A stretch of 64,000 nt of DNA. Source: Atlantibacter subterraneus. GTDB taxonomy: Bacteria > Pseudomonadota > Gammaproteobacteria > Enterobacterales > Enterobacteriaceae. Within the stretch, counting starts at the first letter, position 1. Every line of letters begins with the position of its first letter. This document shows positions 62,369 through 64,000 of the stretch, piece after piece. A program made the position numbers and the translations under genes. The DNA lies in contig NZ_VLPS01000008.1 in NCBI RefSeq assembly GCF_007570865.1, positions 124,001 to 188,000 on the forward strand. Direction: 5' to 3'. The notes under the pieces are model-generated. The model did not search any database. It saw only the letters and a list, made by a program, of their open reading frames with translations, and was not told where the DNA came from.

Positions 62369-62899
62369 AAATTCGTGCGCCAGCAGGCCGAACAACCAGT
62401 CGTCCTGCCAGCGTTCGTCGAGAAAGTAGTTTTCGCGCAGCGTCCCTTCCAGCACAAATCCGGCCTTTTCCAGCACCCGCTTCGACGGCTCATTGCCAAC
62501 CGTCACCGTAGCCACCAGTTTCCGGTAGCCGCAGATTTGAAACGCGTAGTCGCAAATCGCCTGCAACGACTCATAACCCAGCCCCTGACCGTGTACCCGC
62601 GTCGCCAGCAGATACCCGACTTCCGCAATCCCGTCACCGCGATCGATAAACCCCGTCACGCCGAACGGCTCACCGCTGCGCTTTTCGCGCATCACCAGGC
62701 ACAGCCAGTGGCTGCTGCCCGGCTCCCATCGCGGTAATCGGCTGTCAAACGCGGCGCGCATGGCTTCTTCATCCCGGGACGACGCCAGATAGCGCGAAAT
62801 TCGCGGATCGCGCTGGAGCGCCACAAAAAAAGGCCAGTCTTGCAAGGTAATTTGTTGGTAAGTGACGCGGGTTGAAGTTATGTAGTCTGCCGGTTGCAC
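62357..62899 (-). CDS. GNAT-family N-acetyltransferase (RimJ/RimL-like)
   Basis: A 180-residue protein with the acetyl-CoA-binding segment HGQGLGYESLQAICDYAF and the family's NEPSKRVLEKAGFVLEGTLRE. This subgroup acetylates ribosomal protein ends, other proteins or small amines; the target is unknown. It begins with GTG after AGGGGCTAGC. It faces the SDR gene. Confidence 0.88.
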   Translation of the reverse strand: MQPADYITSTRVTYQQITLQDWPFFVALQRDPRISRYLASSRDEEAMRAAFDSRLPRWEPGSSHWLCLVMREKRSGEPFGVTGFIDRGDGIAEVGYLLATRVHGQGLGYESLQAICDYAFQICGYRKLVATVTVGNEPSKRVLEKAGFVLEGTLRENYFLDERWQDDWLFGLLAHEFTPG

Positions 62900-63078
62900 G
62901 CTAGCCCCTGTTAATTAAAGAATATATCGAACGCTTTTCGCCCGATGGTATGACGAGTAAATAGTCTATCTTTGAGTTAACTGTCAGAACTTCTCAACAC
63001 AGCAATATACATAATCATAATAATCAGGCGCTATGCCGGACAGAGTGGAGTAGCGCATTAACGAGTGTAAGGATAACC

Positions 63079-64000
63079 ATGACTCGTTCAGCACAGCTTA
63101 TCGCAAGAGAACAATTTGAAGCGGCCCTGCAGGCAATCCGTGAAGCGTCAAAAGCAATCCTCTCCCTGCTCGGCAACCCGGTTGCAGAAGCCAAAGATCC
63201 GCAATGGTTTTTACAGCAGATGGATAACGCCCGGCAGCATCTCGGCAGCTGGGGTCTGGTGGCGAAGCGGCTGCATATCAATGATGCCGAGCTGTCGCAG
63301 TTTACCCTCCAGCTGCGCCACCTCCAGCAACTGGTGCCGCAGTATGAAAGCGGTGCCGAGGTCAGCTCCACGGCGTTGATCGCCGCGCTGCGTTTTGTCG
63401 CCACCCTGGAACGGGTTCGCCTGCGCCAACCGCTGCTGCATTACAATACGGAACTGGCGCTCAGCCAGCCGCCGCAGCCACGCGCCGCGCGCGTTCAGCT
63501 GCGAAGCCTGGAGCTGACCCTAAAGGGGCTTATCCGTGAAGCCTGGCCGGATGAGGTCGCCCTGGTGAACCATCTCAAACTGCTCTTTGGGGCTAACAAA
63601 GTGCGGAGCTGGCTTAAATTCGCCAAACCTGGCGACATTCTCAGCGGAATGCAGTTCAGCGAACTGGCGCAGCTGGTGGTGGATAAAAAAGAGTTCGCCA
63701 AACATTACGCCGCCCATTTTCCGGAAAGCGGCGCGTTAAGTTTCCTGATTGAACCGCGTAAATCCCTGCTGACGTTTCTGGACGATGTACGGCTGATCCG
63801 CAACCACGCACTGGGCCAGCAGCCGCTTTCCCCGGTACAGATGACGCTGCTGGATAATTACGCCACTGCCATTACTGCGCCCCTACAGCAACGCCATGTG
63901 CAGGGGAAAACCCTGGTTAATCCGGCCAGCTTTAACGCCTGTGATGATAACGAACTGGAAGCCTGGTTTGCCGATGCCGAGCAAAAACATCAGGCGATGA
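63079..64000 (+). CDS. HEPN-domain protein (STY4199-like), 5' part
   Basis: A frame open to the window edge gives the first 307 residues. The start ATG follows GTAAGGATAACC. The middle carries a R-x3-NH motif, in RLIRNHALGQQ, that is diagnostic of HEPN domains, many of which are metal-free ribonucleases in toxin and defence systems. From memory it resembles the STY4199-type HEPN family seen near yhj genes of enterobacteria. It is not possible to tell what follows, so whether it is a stand-alone protein or part of a longer one is open. Confidence 0.7.
   Translation, partial: MTRSAQLIAREQFEAALQAIREASKAILSLLGNPVAEAKDPQWFLQQMDNARQHLGSWGLVAKRLHINDAELSQFTLQLRHLQQLVPQYESGAEVSSTALIAALRFVATLERVRLRQPLLHYNTELALSQPPQPRAARVQLRSLELTLKGLIREAWPDEVALVNHLKLLFGANKVRSWLKFAKPGDILSGMQFSELAQLVVDKKEFAKHYAAHFPESGALSFLIEPRKSLLTFLDDVRLIRNHALGQQPLSPVQMTLLDNYATAITAPLQQRHVQGKTLVNPASFNACDDNELEAWFADAEQKHQAM

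Noticed and set aside
1-64000. tRNA, rRNA, CRISPR arrays and intact insertion sequences
   Set aside because: Looked for by eye on both strands; no cloverleaf-like conserved tRNA motifs, repeat-spacer pattern or transposase sequence was seen.

Overview
The window is a 64 kb chromosomal segment of an enterobacterium (gamma-proteobacterium, family Enterobacteriaceae). Many genes match Escherichia coli K-12 genes closely and keep parts of the K-12 order: rsmD-yhhL-yhhM-yhhN-zntA, tusA-yhhQ-dcrB, yhhS-yhhT, acpT, yhiN-pitA-uspB-uspA-dtpB and yhjE-yhjD-yhjC. The blocks between them differ from E. coli, and the GC-rich coding sequence suits an Enterobacter/Kosakonia/Lelliottia-like genus. That placement is inference; the sequence alone does not fix the genus.

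Layout. 1-4.0 kb: end of rsmD, small envelope genes and the zinc/lead/cadmium exporter zntA with a ZntR-type promoter. 3.9-5.0 kb: a tandemly duplicated cassette, each copy encoding a 30-residue hydrophobic peptide (probable type I toxin); the second copy carries a shortened piece of the zntA 3' end. 5.0-7.8 kb: a DctPQM TRAP transporter. 8-9.8 kb: tusA, yhhQ, dcrB. 9.8-16.1 kb: an alpha/beta hydrolase, then a beta-glucoside PTS/GH1 operon facing a LacI-type regulator and a frameshifted ROK kinase, with two identical operator palindromes between them. 16-18.5 kb: yhhS, yhhT. 19-34.7 kb: a complete-looking aryl polyene (APE) pigment cluster ending in the phosphopantetheinyl transferase acpT.

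34.7-46.3 kb is an accessory region rich in signalling genes: an NlpC/P60 hydrolase, an orphan protein, a MlrA/BluR-like MerR regulator, an SDR and a GH15 enzyme, a BLUF-EAL blue-light phosphodiesterase that keeps its visible catalytic residues, two small proteins, and a four-gene SiaABCD-type operon (PP2C phosphatase, kinase-like protein, phospho-acceptor, diguanylate cyclase). This region probably links light, stress and protein phosphorylation to cyclic-di-GMP and surface behaviour. 47.1-51.7 kb holds fdnGHI, the nitrate-inducible formate dehydrogenase, with an in-frame UGA for selenocysteine. 51.9-64 kb returns to conserved genes (yhiN, pitA, uspB, uspA, dtpB, yhjE, yhjD, yhjC), then an SDR, a GNAT acetyltransferase and the start of a HEPN-domain gene cut by the window edge. 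No tRNA, rRNA, CRISPR array or intact transposase was seen.
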